Source: Dermatemys mawii
Taxonomy: Eukaryota; Chordata; Testudines; Dermatemydidae
Length of the DNA: 64,000 nucleotides
Direction: 5' to 3'
Assembly: GCA_007922305.1 (NCBI GenBank)
Contig: ML677335.1
Span: forward strand, 43,400,218-43,464,217
Made by a program: the position numbers and the translations under genes. Numbering within the stretch: position 1 is the stretch's first letter; each line of letters opens with the position of its first letter. A model generated the notes under the pieces. That model was not told the DNA's origin. It was given only the letters and a program-made list of their open reading frames with translations, and made no database searches. Below, piece by piece: positions 32,831 to 57,570 of this stretch.

Positions 32831-35640
32831 CACTGTCTGTCAGGCCCTACTCAGGTAAAGGCTGGCAGCCTCCTCTCGCAATGGATTTTCATCTGCTGCC
32901 CCGGAGAGGCAGAACACTGTGTGATTCTGCCCCCTGACCTGCTGGGCACCAGCCTGTTCCCAGCCCTTTTCCCATTTCACTCCAAGGCGACTGACATCAC
33001 CACTGCACACAGCAAAACCCAGCCACCCACTGCACTCTCCAGGCTGAGGCAACCCCTGGCCTACCAGCTGCGTTCGTATGGTGTAACTAGGGGGGCCTGG
33101 AGGGTACTGCTAGAATTTCACCAGCATCCCCTATCATGGGCACAGTGACCCTGATAGAAAGGTGCTTTAAACAACAGAGCTTATTCCTCTTCCCGGATGG
33201 GAGTAGCGAGCCTGGCAGAAGTACTTTCTTACACCGGGGACTGTACCAGTGTGATGACACTGGTGTCATTACATCGGGCCAATTTTTGTGCCAGCTTCTT
33301 CCCCCCACCCCCTCCTCTCTGGCTGGAAAAGCTGGTTGGTTTCTCTCTGAGCCGGTGGATGTTAACCAGGGAAGTCAGAACAGATCCTTGCCTCTGTCTT
33401 TAATCATTTGGAGACTGACCCCGCAGACAAAGCTGCCCTGGCCCAGAGAGGACTAGAGGCTCCAGTTCTGTTAGGTCAGGTCTACACTGTGGACAGCGCC
33501 TGGCCTATCACGGTGCCCCATCTCCTTGTGCTGGGCATGGCACCTGGGTTCTGGAGTGGAAGCAGCTGCCCCACTGCAAATGAGGGAAGCTGCAAGGCTC
33601 GGCTCCACCAATTGTCCGTGGGGTTGGCACTGGGGCAGCTCCCCATGCCACCAGCTCCCAAGGGCTACAGTAGCGGGTAATCCCCATGCCCACAGCTGCA
33701 AAGCAGGCACAGAGTGGGGAACTCTGCTCTGGGCGCATCTGGCTGTCACTGGAGTAAGCATTGCCCCTCTGGGCTCTCCCTTATACCCCTCTAAACCAGG
33801 ACCTTTACCCCAGGTTTGGCCCCGTGGCTGTGCTGGCAGGGAGCAGGCTGGAATGTCATGGTACAAACCTGACTTGGGAGCAGTCGGGAGCAGCAGAGAG
33901 GAATGCCAGCCCCAGCCCAGGATTGGGGGATGTCACCACAGGCTCCGGCTGGAAGAAGAAGGTTGGTCCAGCTAGCCCAGGCAGCCGGCCCATCTGACCC
34001 GTATTTCAATAGCTGCACTAGGACTGAATTCAGCCTCACGTGATCTATTAGGCTGTGAATACAGAGAGGACAAAGGGGATTAGAAGAGCACTGGCTCACA
34101 GCCCGGGGAGGGGTTAATGGGCACCACATGGGTCCAACTGTGCTGGGAATAGCAGGGGGTTCAAAGGAAGAACTTTTGTAGGCAGTGCCAGGAGAGACAG
34201 AGTGGAGCAGGGTTGCTTCCACACACACACACACACCTCTTGCTTGATGGGCACACTGGCTTCCCATGCCCAGGGCTCCAGAAACAGGAAAAGGTCCCAT
34301 CCCCATGCCAGCAGCACTCTCTGCTCCCATGGCACCCAGCACAGGGTCAAGGGGGCAGCAGAAGGCCGAGACAACCCCCTTGGGAGGGTTTACCCATAGG
34401 ACATCCCAGCCTTCCCCCAAGTATGACCATCATCAGTGCATGCTTCAGCCCCGCCCTATCCTTCCCCACCCACCAACTGTGCCCAGATCTCTAGCAAGGC
34501 AGCCCAGACAGAGGGGTGGCGGAGGGGTTCTGCTGAGCTATGGGCAGCTTCCCCCCAGAGACTGGACTGAGGCCCACCAAACTCACTGGACAGTAACTAG
34601 TGGCACCCCCTGGCAGTCATTCCATCCCTGCACCACAGGGGAAGTGCCAGCCCCATGCCAGCCAGTGCTCCCTAAGGGCTATGCCATGGGGGATATTGGG
34701 GAGCTGGGGTTGAGCCCTCTGCACAAATATTTATGCCCAGCCCTTATTCACGCTGAATGGACTAGAAATGTTTGAATAGGAACCCTGGGCTCTGGCCAGG
34801 CACCCCCTGCAGAGGAGCTGGGAGCAGAGCCCCTTCCCCCTTCACTAGGGGACTCCCACCCCAGTCCATGTCACTTTTACAGCAGTGAGATTTGCAGTCA
34901 GCAGTGCAGGGGCTGGAGCTGGGGAACACTGGGCAAGCACAGCCCCCCACTGGCTCAATTTCCCTGCACTTATCTGCACCAGTGCCGCCCACGCTGCATC
35001 CTTGCCAGCCTTGCCCTGGCAGGGTGAGGGCCTATCCTCCAGCTCGCTCTGGCTGCGGGGAGGGAGCATGTGACCTGGGATACCCCTGGCAGGGGAGAGG
35101 GACTGGGAAGGCAGACCCTGGTTCACAGTGTAGGCAGTGCTTTGGGGGTGCATTGGTTAGGGCTCTGGGGCTCCATCTTTACTGGCTATAGTAACATACC
35201 CACTGCCCACAGCAGTGGTCGCTATGCAGATCAGGGGTCGGGGCAGCAGCCTGGACTCTGCCACTCCACTGAAACGTGTGCCAAGGGGAGTTTGCATGGA
35301 GGCTAATCTATGGTCCCATGGACAGCATGTGCTCGGTTGGCATCCCCTTCCTCCTCAGCTGGGCTCCCATGCACAACTTAGGGTGGGGTCTTCCCTTTGC
35401 TCTCTTGGGAAGTCCCAGTCGATCATCAGCCATTCATGCTCCGCTTCTAGAATCTCCCTTCCCTCAGGATGTGGTCCAGGGCCTTCTGCAGGGCCAGGGG
35501 GCCTCTCCTCCCATCCTCCTTCTGGCCTAGGAGTCCCCTTGCCCATGGCCTTTAGTTCATTTCCACTGGCAGCCAGTGCCCCCATTCTCACATGGCCTCC
35601 CCCAGCAACACCAGCTGCAACCTAGGACTGTGGGATAGGC
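32831..35640. other. Intergenic DNA, no gene recognised
   Basis: Open frames up to about 200 codons are present on both strands but overlap each other and lack family features. A (CA)n tract lies at 34219-34236. A fragment of the TGTCTACACT-type TIR family lies near 33477-33500. Confidence 0.4.
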
Positions 35641-35826
35641 CATCTTTTGGCCAGGCCGACCTGGCATGTCTCCTCATGACCACTCACTGTTAGCTTTACC
35701 TTAGCAGTGGGGTACAGTTTTACATCCCCGAGGCTGCACTGGAGGTGTACAGGGGCCTCTGTCTGGTCCAGTAACTTCACCAGGTCAGCCTGTATGAGTG
35801 TCTGACTGTAACCTGAGTCGATAAGA
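35640..35826 (-). pseudogene. Retroelement aspartic protease remnant
   Basis: Reading the minus strand from about 35826, an open stretch begins LIDSGYSQTLIQ and continues through LHCSL-like and YPTAKVKLTV segments. DSG preceded by hydrophobic residues is the protease active-site motif of Ty3/gypsy-type elements. Degraded gag-like frames continue to about 36190 on the same strand. No start codon or full domain. Confidence 0.65.
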
Positions 35827-36199
35827 CTGGGGTGCCATTGGCCTGCATAGGGGTTATCAGTTTCAGTAAGCCTCTTGGCTGGGCCTCATTGTTTTCCAGA
35901 TGCAGACAGAGGGATGGGAGCAGCCATAGGACCACAGGCAGCTTTGATGGGGCCAGTGCCATCTCCCCTCCAAAGCCATCCTAATCCATTCTGTGAACCC
36001 AGTGGTGTGTGATGGGCACCACCTTGTGGAAATCCTGGCATAGCACCCAAGGGAGGCCAGTGGAGGGGCCGGGTTTATTTGGTTGTCTGTTGCTCCGAAG
36101 GGGAGTCTCACCAGCCAGAGTGCCTTTTGCAGGACTCTCAGCCAGGAGCTGTGACCAAATGTACCCCGTGTTCACAGCTGACACGCCTCCGTAACCTCC

Positions 36200-36860
36200 T
36201 CGCTACAAAATATGCCTCGTTAGGTATCAGTTGAAAACTAACAGTTTGCTGTTCAGTGACCTCATGGGGAAATGTGTGTAGCAACCTTACATGTAAAGTT
36301 ACAGACACAAGCTGAAATCACAACTGAAAGGTGTCATCAAAGTTGATGGGCCATCACCTCTCAAGGAAGAGGGGCAGGAAAAAAGCGATCTGCATCTTAG
36401 CAAACAACAGCTTGGGATCGCTTTCACCACGGGACTCCTTGTCTCCACTCTCACAGTGGAAACAGACTTTATCTAGGGGTGACTCCCAGGAAAATGCATT
36501 TCAAGGTGGGACTAGACTAAAAAGCAAGGGGCAAAAACAGTCCAAGGTCCCCCCACCCCTTCACCTAAGAAGAGGAAAGAAACAGCCTTTGGGAGCAGAG
36601 CCTGGTCTGAGAATTTGGTCAGCAATGTCACTGGGAACACCAGAGAAGGGACTTCTCTTTGAACCAAGCCTAGTTAGTTGTTAGTCCGAGGAAGCGTTTT
36701 ATCTTTGTTTCTCTTGTAACCATTTCTGACTTTAATACCTTATGCTTGTACTCACTTAAAACCGGTCTCCTTGTCGTTAAATAAAGAATCTGTGAGAGTA
36801 ACTCAATTTAGCGGAGAAAACTGTTGCGTATTGATCCCTTCAGAGGGGCAACAGACCCAA
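36200..36860 (+). mobile_element. LTR-type retroelement end, plus orientation
   Basis: The block CTCTTGTAACCATTTCTGAC, CTTGTACTCACTTAAAACC and TAAATAAAGAATCTGTG (AATAAA about 36780) resembles the R-U5 part of turtle gypsy LTRs. The exact ends were not resolved. Confidence 0.5.
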
Positions 36861-37289
36861 CACATCTGGCTAGCCCAGGAGAGGCTGGACCATGCATAGC
36901 ACACATTTTGGAGAAGTCTGGGACCGGGAGTGTGCTGGGGTCAACCTGCAAGTGGTAACCAAGGCTGGTGGGATCCAGAGTATGGCTGAGGCTGCAGATA
37001 CACAGACACTCAGGGTCTGACCTACATGCTGATCGGGAGCTACAACAAAAAAGAATTATGAGGTGCCAGAGTTTGCAAGACAGAGGTGATACAGCCCCGC
37101 ATTGGTCTGGATTGCACCCCAGAATGTCATAGAAACCCATGCAGAGAGTGTAACATTGCAGCTAGGAGACAGGTGAAGCACTGGAGAAGCAGCTGGGAGG
37201 AAAAGGCCAGGGCTGGTCTCTGGGAGTCAAGGGATACACCCTCCACTAGGGTGCCACCTCCTGGCTATTAGCTCCTTCCAGATCAAACA

Positions 37290-37849
37290 CTCTCCTGCCA
37301 CTCACTGTGACTCTGTGCTCACTCTTCATGGCTTGGCCCTCCAGCCAGGTCACCATGTGTTTTCCCTGCTAAGGGCCATCAAAGTCCTTCTAGCCAAAAT
37401 AGCGGTTTCCTCTCTCCCTTCCCTGGTGATGCCACTTCCCCAGCTGCTGGCAGGGGAACCCAGGGCCACCCTCTACTCCAGGTTCCAGCAGGGACCCTTC
37501 AATCAGCAGCCACACCTGCAGTGTCCCCCTGAGCCTTTTCCTACCCTGCCTCTCAGGCTTCAGCCCCACCACCTGCCTGAAAGGCTGAGGTCCACAGTCA
37601 ACCAGGCATTGTGGTCTGGTCCGGTCTGGTCTAGTCCCGTCCTCTCCTCTCCTCCATCCTGAGCATGGTCACAAACCTCTTCAGCCACCAACTTCCTGGC
37701 TTTGTATTAGCCCAGCCTGCTCCTTCTCAGCTGGGCTCCATCACCTATCACCACCTAATTCCCCATAGCTGTTGCCTAACTGGTTAATTGGCCCTGTCTC
37801 AGCCTCCTTCATTCCTTCTAGGCTACTGTGGGGTGAGCAACCCATCACA
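37290..37849 (-). mobile_element. LTR family 1 relative, divergent copy
   Basis: CCACTTCCCCAGC, then GGGCCACCCTCTACTCCAGG and CAGCAGCCACACCTGC, align with 21490-21600 of the LTR in the gypsy element. It ends in GGTGAGCAACCCATCACA. It is more diverged than the copies at 10062 and 21312. Confidence 0.5.
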
Positions 37850-38125
37850 CAGGGGCTGGTAGCTGTGTGTAGTGGGCTGGTCACAGGGGTCAGGGCAGGT
37901 AGTTGGGGGCAGGAGATGGTGACTGGGGCAGATGGCTGGGGGCCATGGCTGGGAGCAGAGGGCTGGTAATGGGGGCAGAGGGCAGGTCATTGGGGCTGGT
38001 GACGGGGGCACTGGGCCCATATGGGGCAGGTCACTGGTACTGGTGACTGGGGCAGGGGGCACTCAGCCCACCTGGAGCAGGTTGCTGGGCCTAGTGACTG
38101 AAGCAGGAGGCACTAGCCCGGCATT
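37850..38125 (+). repeat. G-rich minisatellite
   Basis: Repeated GGTGACTGGGGCAG and GGGCAGGTCACTGG units, about 25-60 bases apart and irregular. Confidence 0.8.
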
Positions 38126-38195
38126 GGGCAGCAGCCTGCACAGGACTTAGGCTGCCCAGCCCAAACAGTCACACACCATCATGTCTGAGCCTTGG

Positions 38196-38210
38196 GCGCC
38201 ACCTAGTGAC
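38196..38210 (-). promoter_or_regulatory. CTCF-like motif
   Basis: GCGCCACCTAGTGAC is the reverse complement of a CTCF-type core (GTCACTAGGTGGCGC), one base from consensus. It has the same orientation as the motifs at 28631 and 41972. Confidence 0.45.
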
Positions 38211-38424
38211 AGCCCCACGCACATGCAGAGGGAGCAGGACCCGGCTTAGACAAATTCATGTTGGGGGAGTAGGGGAGAACCCTACAGTTTGCGGCTTCGG
38301 AGTTGGACATGGGGATTCGCAGGGGTGCACCCCCTGCCGGTGGCTTTGGGGCCTCTGGGCCCTGGTGCAGGAGGGCACTTCTGGAAAGGGGCCTACCACA
38401 CAGGCAAGGAGCAATGAAATGAAC

Positions 38425-38545
38425 CATCTTCCCTACTTTACACCCAGGGGAAACTAAGGCATGCACTGGGACCACAACTTGCACACAGCCACTCAGCAGG
38501 CCAGAGACAACAGCAGGACCCAGGAGTCCCTAGTTCCAGTCCTGG
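38425..38545 (+). mobile_element. MIR-like SINE fragment
   Basis: CAGGGGAAACTAAGGCATG, CAGCCACTCAGCAGGCCAG and GACCCAGGAGTCCCTAG follow the MIR core order. Confidence 0.6.
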
Positions 38546-40190
38546 GCTCCCGCACCCTTCGCCCACTCGCCCTGGGATTTCCAGCCTGGTTGTTCTCGTG
38601 AACACCCAGCTCTCGGGTATTTGTGCAGCTACCCCTTTCACAGGTCTCAGACAAGAGAAGCTAGAATAGCTACTCCCTTGGGCCCATTTCATCCTGTGCC
38701 AGGGCTCCAGGCCACCCTCGTGTCTCCTGTTTCAAGCCCTGGCAGGGTCAGAGCAGCTGGAGGGTTGCCTGCACCAGCACCTGGCTACCTCTGCCCCCAT
38801 GAGACCACTGTAGTCACTGGGACAACTGCCTTCGGGACACCAATTCTGCTGAAAGGAGGCCCCTGCCCATAAGGGGGAACTGCCTAGGGATGGAACCACA
38901 AGGGTGCGCTGGAGCCCTCAGGCCCCTCTAGTCGCAGCAGTGGGGCTCCATGCTCTATGGAGGCTAAGCAGCACCGCTGTCCCCAAAGGCCACTGCCTCC
39001 CCCGGCTGATCCCACATGTCCCCCGCAGCCCGAAAGGAGATACTGCTCTGCTTGAGCACAGCACCTGCCAGGACTCCCAGGCAGCAATTTCAGCTAATGA
39101 AAAGCAACGGAGAAGCAGCCTCACCTCTTGTTGGCCATTGATGGGGAACAATGGGCCCTCCTGGGTTAACATGTCAAACCCGTGTGGCAGAGGGTAACGC
39201 GAGCTGCGGATTGCAGCCGCTGAAAGGCACCCACCTGGCAGCGAAACCCAACACACCCTGCACAGTGGCATCCGTCAGCAGGGAAGGCAGGACAGGCGGC
39301 TGCGACGGGAGTGGTGTTAATGCCCAAGTGGTTTTAGCTAATTAGACTTAATGCTGATTAGCAAGAGGGAAGGAGGGAGGGGGAAGTCTGTGTCCCCGGC
39401 CCGCTTGCTTCCCACCCTGCAGCCAGTATCAAATGCTGATGCTCAAAATTCATCAGCCAGGCCTCAAAAACTCACGAGTCCGGTTTGAAAGCAGATTCTG
39501 TAAAAATACAGGTGGGGTCGGTTGTATTTGGCTGCTGGCTCGGGGGCCTGCAGCTCATGCACTCAAATCACTTTCAAGCTTTTCTCTGCCACTAGCAGCC
39601 ACCGAGAGTCCCAGCTCATCACAAGCATCGAGGAGCTTGAGAAAAACACTAACGAGCTTGAGACTCCCTGTGAAATCACAAGAGCTCGCAATGCTGCAGA
39701 GGACATCAGCTCAACACAAGTGGCCTAATTCCTGTTCTGCAAAATCCCACCAAGTTCAATGGAGTTGAGTTTGGCCCTTTCTAGATCCAATTCACAGCCC
39801 AGTAAGGGCACGAGGTGACTTGCAAGGCACAAAGGCAGCCTGTGCTACTGGCAGAGGTGCTCCGATAGGAGAGCTGCACACAAAGGGGAAAGCATCAGCA
39901 GCCACAGGCCAGGCAGGAGCAGGGTGCCAGGTATTAGGTGCCAGCTCCTGCCTGAGGGGGCCTGGGAGGATGGCAGCAGGGCCGGATTTCACCCATGTTC
40001 CACTGGAGTCACCTGAGCTGCCAGGAATCTCTGGCCTGTGGAACAGACAGGACCAGTGACTGTGCAGGGGAAGACGGCTTTGGAGCCGCTCTGAGAGCTC
40101 CAGTGGAGCATCGGACACTGAAGCGTGGGGGCCGGGGGCGGGGAGCCAGCACACACACGAGAGGGTGGGCTGGGGAGCAGAGCGCTGGCC
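38546..40190. other. Intergenic DNA with an old interspersed repeat
   Basis: About 39435-39500 carries CTCAAAATTCATCAGCCAGG and CTCACGAGTCCGG, a motif seen in old sauropsid repeats. About 39325-39370 is a TAAT-rich stretch (TAGCTAATTAGACTTAATGC). No exon. Confidence 0.4.
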
Positions 40191-40194
40191 CGGC

Positions 40195-40330
40195 ACATGA
40201 GAGAGCTGAGCTCTAGGCCCCTGCTCTGCCATCACCTCTCCAGGTGACCTCTCTCTGGGCCTCAGTTCCCAGCTGTGTATGGGGGACAGCAGCAGACCCT
40301 GCATCTGCCTTGCCTAGGAGTCTGCAAGCT
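40195..40330 (-). mobile_element. MIR SINE fragment
   Basis: CTCTAGGCCCCTGCTCTGCC, GGTGACCTCTCTCTGGGCCTC and AGTTCCCAGCTGTG match the reverse of the MIR core. Confidence 0.65.
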
Positions 40331-43300
40331 CTTTGGGACCAGGACCCTGTTTCACAGGTGGCTGAACAATGATTCACACCGAAGACCCTGGTCCCAGCTG
40401 GTGCTCCTGGGATACTAAAAGTGCACGGGCGTGGGGAGACTATGGCTCAGACCCCAGCCTTCAGGCGTCGGGGGGAAACAAAGCACTTTCCCTCACACCG
40501 CGCTCAGCTGGTTGCCAGCTGCCTGCGGAGGTCTGCTCCCCCAGATTTGTTTTTGTACTGCCCGCTGGCCAGCTTTGTGGGGGCTGGAGAACTAGTGGGG
40601 TTTACAACAGCACCGCTTCCACAAGATCCAGATCAAGCGAGACCTGAACCTCCAAAAGGGGGATGAGATTTTAATCAGTTTGCTTGAGATACAGATAGGA
40701 GGAAAGAACTCACTGAAAGCTCCAGTCCCCAGTCTCTTGGCCCCTCCAGCTTAGGCTTCTGTGATGCCTTCTACCTGGGGCAACTCCGTGGGACTAGCCG
40801 AACAGGGCAGCTGCTTCTCATATGCATCTTTCCCTTGCTGCACTCCAGAGTTGTGTCCCCACGTTGTGCAGGCTGGCTGGGGGTTGGTCTTGCCTTTTAG
40901 AATCCTACATCATGGAAGCTTAGCCTCAAGGGCTTGTCCTTATGTTCAAGGCACTCATTGGCCTGGGCCCAGCAGATCTGCACGAGCCTCTAGCTCTGAG
41001 ATGAACAGCACCATGGGGCACAAAGTACAGAGCTTTCACGGGGGCCAGGGCTGAGGACCATCCTCAGACGTGCCCCCTTCCACTCCACGTGCCCGCTGCG
41101 GAGAGAGGGGCCAGTGCGTGAACACCAAACCTCCAACCTGCAGTTGGAAGAGGAAGAGTCTCTGGACTCTGCCAGAGCTGAAGTCTGACCTTTCTCCCCC
41201 GTGCTGTGTGCTAAGCAGGGGCCAGGTATTTTTCTATGATTTCAACTCTTTGCTAGCTTTGCACTTTGAGGGAGGACTGTCGGAGGGTGGTTGTGACCTT
41301 CTCTGTGAACTGACCCCAGACCTCAATGCCTCAAACCCCATGGGGATCAGCTGCAGAGTCAGGGATTTTCTGAGCCCGAAATTACTTCGAGGAGATTCAT
41401 TGTTTGCATTAAGGTGACCTAATCAACCCTCGTTAGGCCATGCCAAAAGGGGAGTGCCCCACTCCAGGGCAGCAAACTGCTCCCAGTGGGTTCAGAGGGC
41501 CAGGCCACCATCCCCACAAACCAAAGGGAGAGCAGCAGCCACTGCTTTCTGACTGTCAGCCTCTGGCCATCACTTGCTTCTGGCTACACTGGTGCAACAC
41601 CACCATGCCTGATAGACAGGCCTTGCTCCCTGCCGTCTCACCATCAGACTCCCACAACATGCAAGAGTTGCAACAGCCTCCCTGCTACAGTCTTTGGGGT
41701 TTGTTCTCTTTTCCCCAGTTTTAGTAGTGGAGGGAGACAGCCTGGCGCTTAGAAAGGGCTGGTGATTTATTATATATGGTTTCATCAACTTGATAATTAG
41801 ATTAGCTGGATTATTTGAGACTCACCTGGTTCATTCATCTGATTTGTTTGCATGTCTTTAAGTAAATGAGCAAAAGCATAAACTTCAGTTAACACAAAAG
41901 TAGAAGCCTCAGTTGTTTCTTACCCAGTTAGAAGAGGCGAGGATCAATGGAATCCCCATAGAGAGCGCTGTGCCCCACCTAGTGGCAGCACACAGAACTG
42001 CCCTGATAGTCCTCAACATATTTTTTTGACCCATCTTCAATAATAAAAACAGAGTCCTTAAAATCTCATGCAATTTTCCCCATAAGGAGAAAATCACTGG
42101 TAACAAATGCCAGTAGTTCTGTTGCTTAAGGCACTATGGTAACAAGGGGGGCATCAGAACCAGAATAGCATATTAACTCACACTAAAATATTGCACAGCT
42201 GTCTCTGATGTCATAACCTACCAGGTGTGCAATTGTCCACAGAATCTTCTATGGTCAACAAGACATGAATGTCTAAAGCAAAGCACAACCAGACATGCTC
42301 TATACAAGCCTCCCAGGCCTCCTGCAGACAGGATATAAAGCAGCGTGAAATCACAGAAGACGGAAGGCAGCAGTTCCTCTCATATCCCAGGTTGGTCCTC
42401 CTGGGCTGGCAGTCAGAAAACCCTTGTCAAATGAGCACAGCTGATCTAGCATCACTGACTGCGTCTACACCAGCACACTCATAGCTGTGATCACGACCAC
42501 TGCCAAAAGCTGCAGTGTGCATTGGGCTCCACTATTCTTCCCATGAGGGCATCTAAACCTGGTGTCAGAGCAGTGGTGCGCAAGCTTTTCCAGTGACATC
42601 CCCTTACCGCTCATGGAATTTGTTGTGACCCCCACCATTATTTGTAATCTGAAGTAATCCCTTACTTCTGCGCTGCTGCCGGTGGCACTGCCTCCAGAGC
42701 TGGGCGGCTGGAGAGTGACGGCTGCTGGCCAGGGCCTTCCTGCTGTTTGTGGTGTGGGAGGACCATTTTTTTTTAATCCCGCTCTGCAATTCCCACTCCA
42801 TTTTTATCCCACTATTACGGCAGTGGATCCTGCGAGATCTGTTTCTTTTCACCCCGCCCCACCCCCCCGAGAACCTCATGTCCCCCATGAGGGCATGGCC
42901 CTCCAGTTTGCACCCCACCCCCCCGTGTTAGAGCACATAGCGGTAAAACACTCACACCTGTCCAAGCTAGCATAGTGCAGCGCTACCCAATGGTAACAAG
43001 GGCAGGATAATGGTATAATGGTAACAAGGGTCAGATAGCCACAGTAGGAGTCTGGTAGGGCTTAGAAGTCATTGCACTTTTTGGGGTCAGGATATGGATG
43101 GAGCCTCATCACCTCGCAATCCCCAGGGACGTGGTGGAGTCCCTAGCGGAGCTTGCTGGGATGACAGACTCCTAACAGACTACTGCCAAAGGTGCTGGGC
43201 TGAATGCCCGTAAGGCAGCTGATGTGGCAGTTAGAGTGAGCTGGAGACAGAGGTACACCAATAAGATGTGATGTACCCACCTGGGAGTGGATCAATACCT

Positions 43301-43640
43301 CCCTGCAGCAACAGCACCAGGATTTGTCCTCCCCTGTATAACCAAAACTAAAGAAATTCCCACCAGAAAAAAACTTGGTTAAACTGTTCAGGCAGAAAGA
43401 GTAACTGAAAGAGCTGGGTGATAACATAGCACTAGAGCTTTAGGAACTCAAAGAGCCAAGGAATTCTACATTAAGCTCACCCAAATATCCTTAACTCTGC
43501 CCCTCAGCTCACAATTAGCTCAATCATCCCCCAGTAAAGAGTTTAGCCACTGGCGGGTAAATGGAGATACTCAATGGCCAGGTGGTTTCCCCTCTCCATT
43601 GGCTGAACTCATGACCTGAGCAGGGGTGGAGCCTCCCGCA
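40331..43640. other. Intergenic DNA, no gene recognised
   Basis: No splice-supported coding exon. A possible hAT-type end lies at about 42572 (CAGTGGTGCGCAAGCTTTTC) but no matching right end was found. Searched by eye on the minus strand for FUOM-like exons without success. Confidence 0.4.
41972..41987 (-). promoter_or_regulatory. CTCF-like motif
   Basis: GCCCCACCTAGTGGCA is the reverse complement of TGCCACTAGGTGGGGC, one mismatch from the CTCF core. Confidence 0.35.
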
Positions 43641-43646
43641 CTGCCA

Positions 43647-43832
43647 CTAAAGGTATGCCTGCACAGCAGAGGGGAGGCATCGAAGCCAGCACAGACAGGC
43701 AGACATGTCAGCTATCCTCCAGTTAGTGCACAACAAACAGCAGTGTGGCCGGGATGGCACAGGCAGTGGGGTGGGTTGAGAGCGTACCTGGGTGGCTCAC
43801 ACACCCCACCTGCTGTGTAGACGTATCATTAG
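43647..43832. mobile_element. Short TIR element (TGTCTACAC family)
   Basis: CTAAAGGTATGCCTGCACAGCAG at the left is mirrored by CTGCTGTGTAGACGTATCATTAG at the right, with a non-coding interior. Confidence 0.75.
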
Positions 43833-44363
43833 CATGTCCGGTGCAGCCAGCCTGGTGGTTAGTCCCGTGCTCCAGGACACGAGCCAACCAGTAACAGATG
43901 GTCAGGAAGCTACACCCCTAGGACTATTCTCACTAGTGGGTCTCTTCGCTTGACATCTTTTCCTGTCAGTGACAGGCCATGGGATGAGACGGCCCCCTGC
44001 TCTGAGCCAACCTGGCCACTCCTACGTTGTATGAGTAAGAACGCCTCAGCGCGTCTGCGAGCCAGGCCACCGGCTCTTCCATCCCATCCATGAGCCGGCA
44101 GCTGGATCCAGGCACCAGCTCGTGGTCACTCAGCACTAGGAATCAGACCTGCTTCAACACGGGGGCTTCTAAAGGTCTCTCCCCAGCTTCCCTGGCCCCA
44201 GCCTGCAGGAGAACACTGCAACAAGAAGCTGGCAAGCAGAGCTCCCTGTCAGAGAGCCACATGCCCAGCTGGGGAAGAGAAGGGAGCCAGTTTCCTGGGC
44301 CAACTCAGAGCAGGGAGGAGGCTGAGGATGGAGAACACACCTTGAGTTGGAGGTTTCCTAGTG

Positions 44364-44369
44364 TTTATT
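44364..44369 (-). terminator. ECHS1: ECHS1 polyadenylation signal (AATAAA on minus)
   Basis: TTTATT on the plus strand reads AATAAA on the minus strand, 555 bases past the ECHS1 stop codon. This makes a 3' UTR of about 0.6 kb. Confidence 0.65.
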
Positions 44370-44923
44370 ACACTCATTTTACCAAGGGCACTTCCAAGGC
44401 TGGAGCCCCGAGTCCTCGCTATGGGGAGAGGACAGCAGCACGGCCAGGACAGTGGCATTTTGCTTAGTGACCAACTCAAACCCCAAACCCCTCCTTTGTC
44501 TCCAGCTCTCGGAGCCAGCGCACCAAAGCGTTTGGCACGCGCAGTCCGAGGGCAACGCCGCCAGCACAGTCAGGGGAGCCCTTTAACAAAGATCACACGA
44601 CAACCTCCATTTCCGATTTTCTTATTGTGGACAAAAGCATTGGGTCATTTGAGATTCAGATCAGATGTGCTCCCTACGCCCCATCACCTGATTACGTGGA
44701 AGGGCCCAAACCAGTAGGCAGCTCCTTCCCCACACCCTGGGTAATGTAGTGTTTGGGAATCAAAGGGACTTTCCTCCCAGGGCAACAGCACAGGATTCAG
44801 CACCCGTACCGGGTACTGCCGGGCACAACCTGCTGCAGTGGTTATTTGTCAGTCCCATACTGCACGGGGATCAAGGCAGAGACTCCGTCTCAGCAGCTCC
44901 GAGAGGACGAGGCACGCTGGCAT

Positions 44924-57324
<12,401 letters not shown>

Positions 57325-57345
57325 GACGGAGCAGTGCCACGGGAC

Positions 57346-57570
57346 CCGAAGCCCCGCCCCCAGCGCCCTCATCGGCATAGCCCCGCCCCCGCCCCGAGTG
57401 CTTATCAACATAGTCCCGCCCCTTCCCCTAGAGCTTTATTGACATAGCCCCGCCCTGCGCCTCATTGGCATAGCCTCGCCCCCTCACCGAGAGTCTTTAT
57501 TCGTATAGCCCCGCCCCTTCTCCGCCCCCAGCGCCTTCGTTGGCATAGCCCCGCCCCCTGCCCGTGGGCG
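57346..57570 (-). promoter_or_regulatory. ECHS1: ECHS1 promoter: tandem GC-box modules
   Basis: Immediately upstream of the start codon, six degenerate units each carry CATAG(C/T)CCCGCCC (plus strand); the CATAG/TATAG anchors are at 57376, 57409, 57443, 57469, 57504 and 57544, 26-40 bases apart. Seven to eight Sp1-type GC boxes result. One unit also holds a perfect CCAAT box on the minus strand (57464-57468). No TATA box is seen. This is a CpG-island promoter built from a minisatellite. Confidence 0.85.

Noticed and set aside
41909..42106. Minus frame with a GTALSMGIPLIL segment vaguely like the FUOM C-terminus
   Set aside because: Only a few residues agree, there are no splice sites at the edges, and the rest of the frame does not fit fucose mutarotase.
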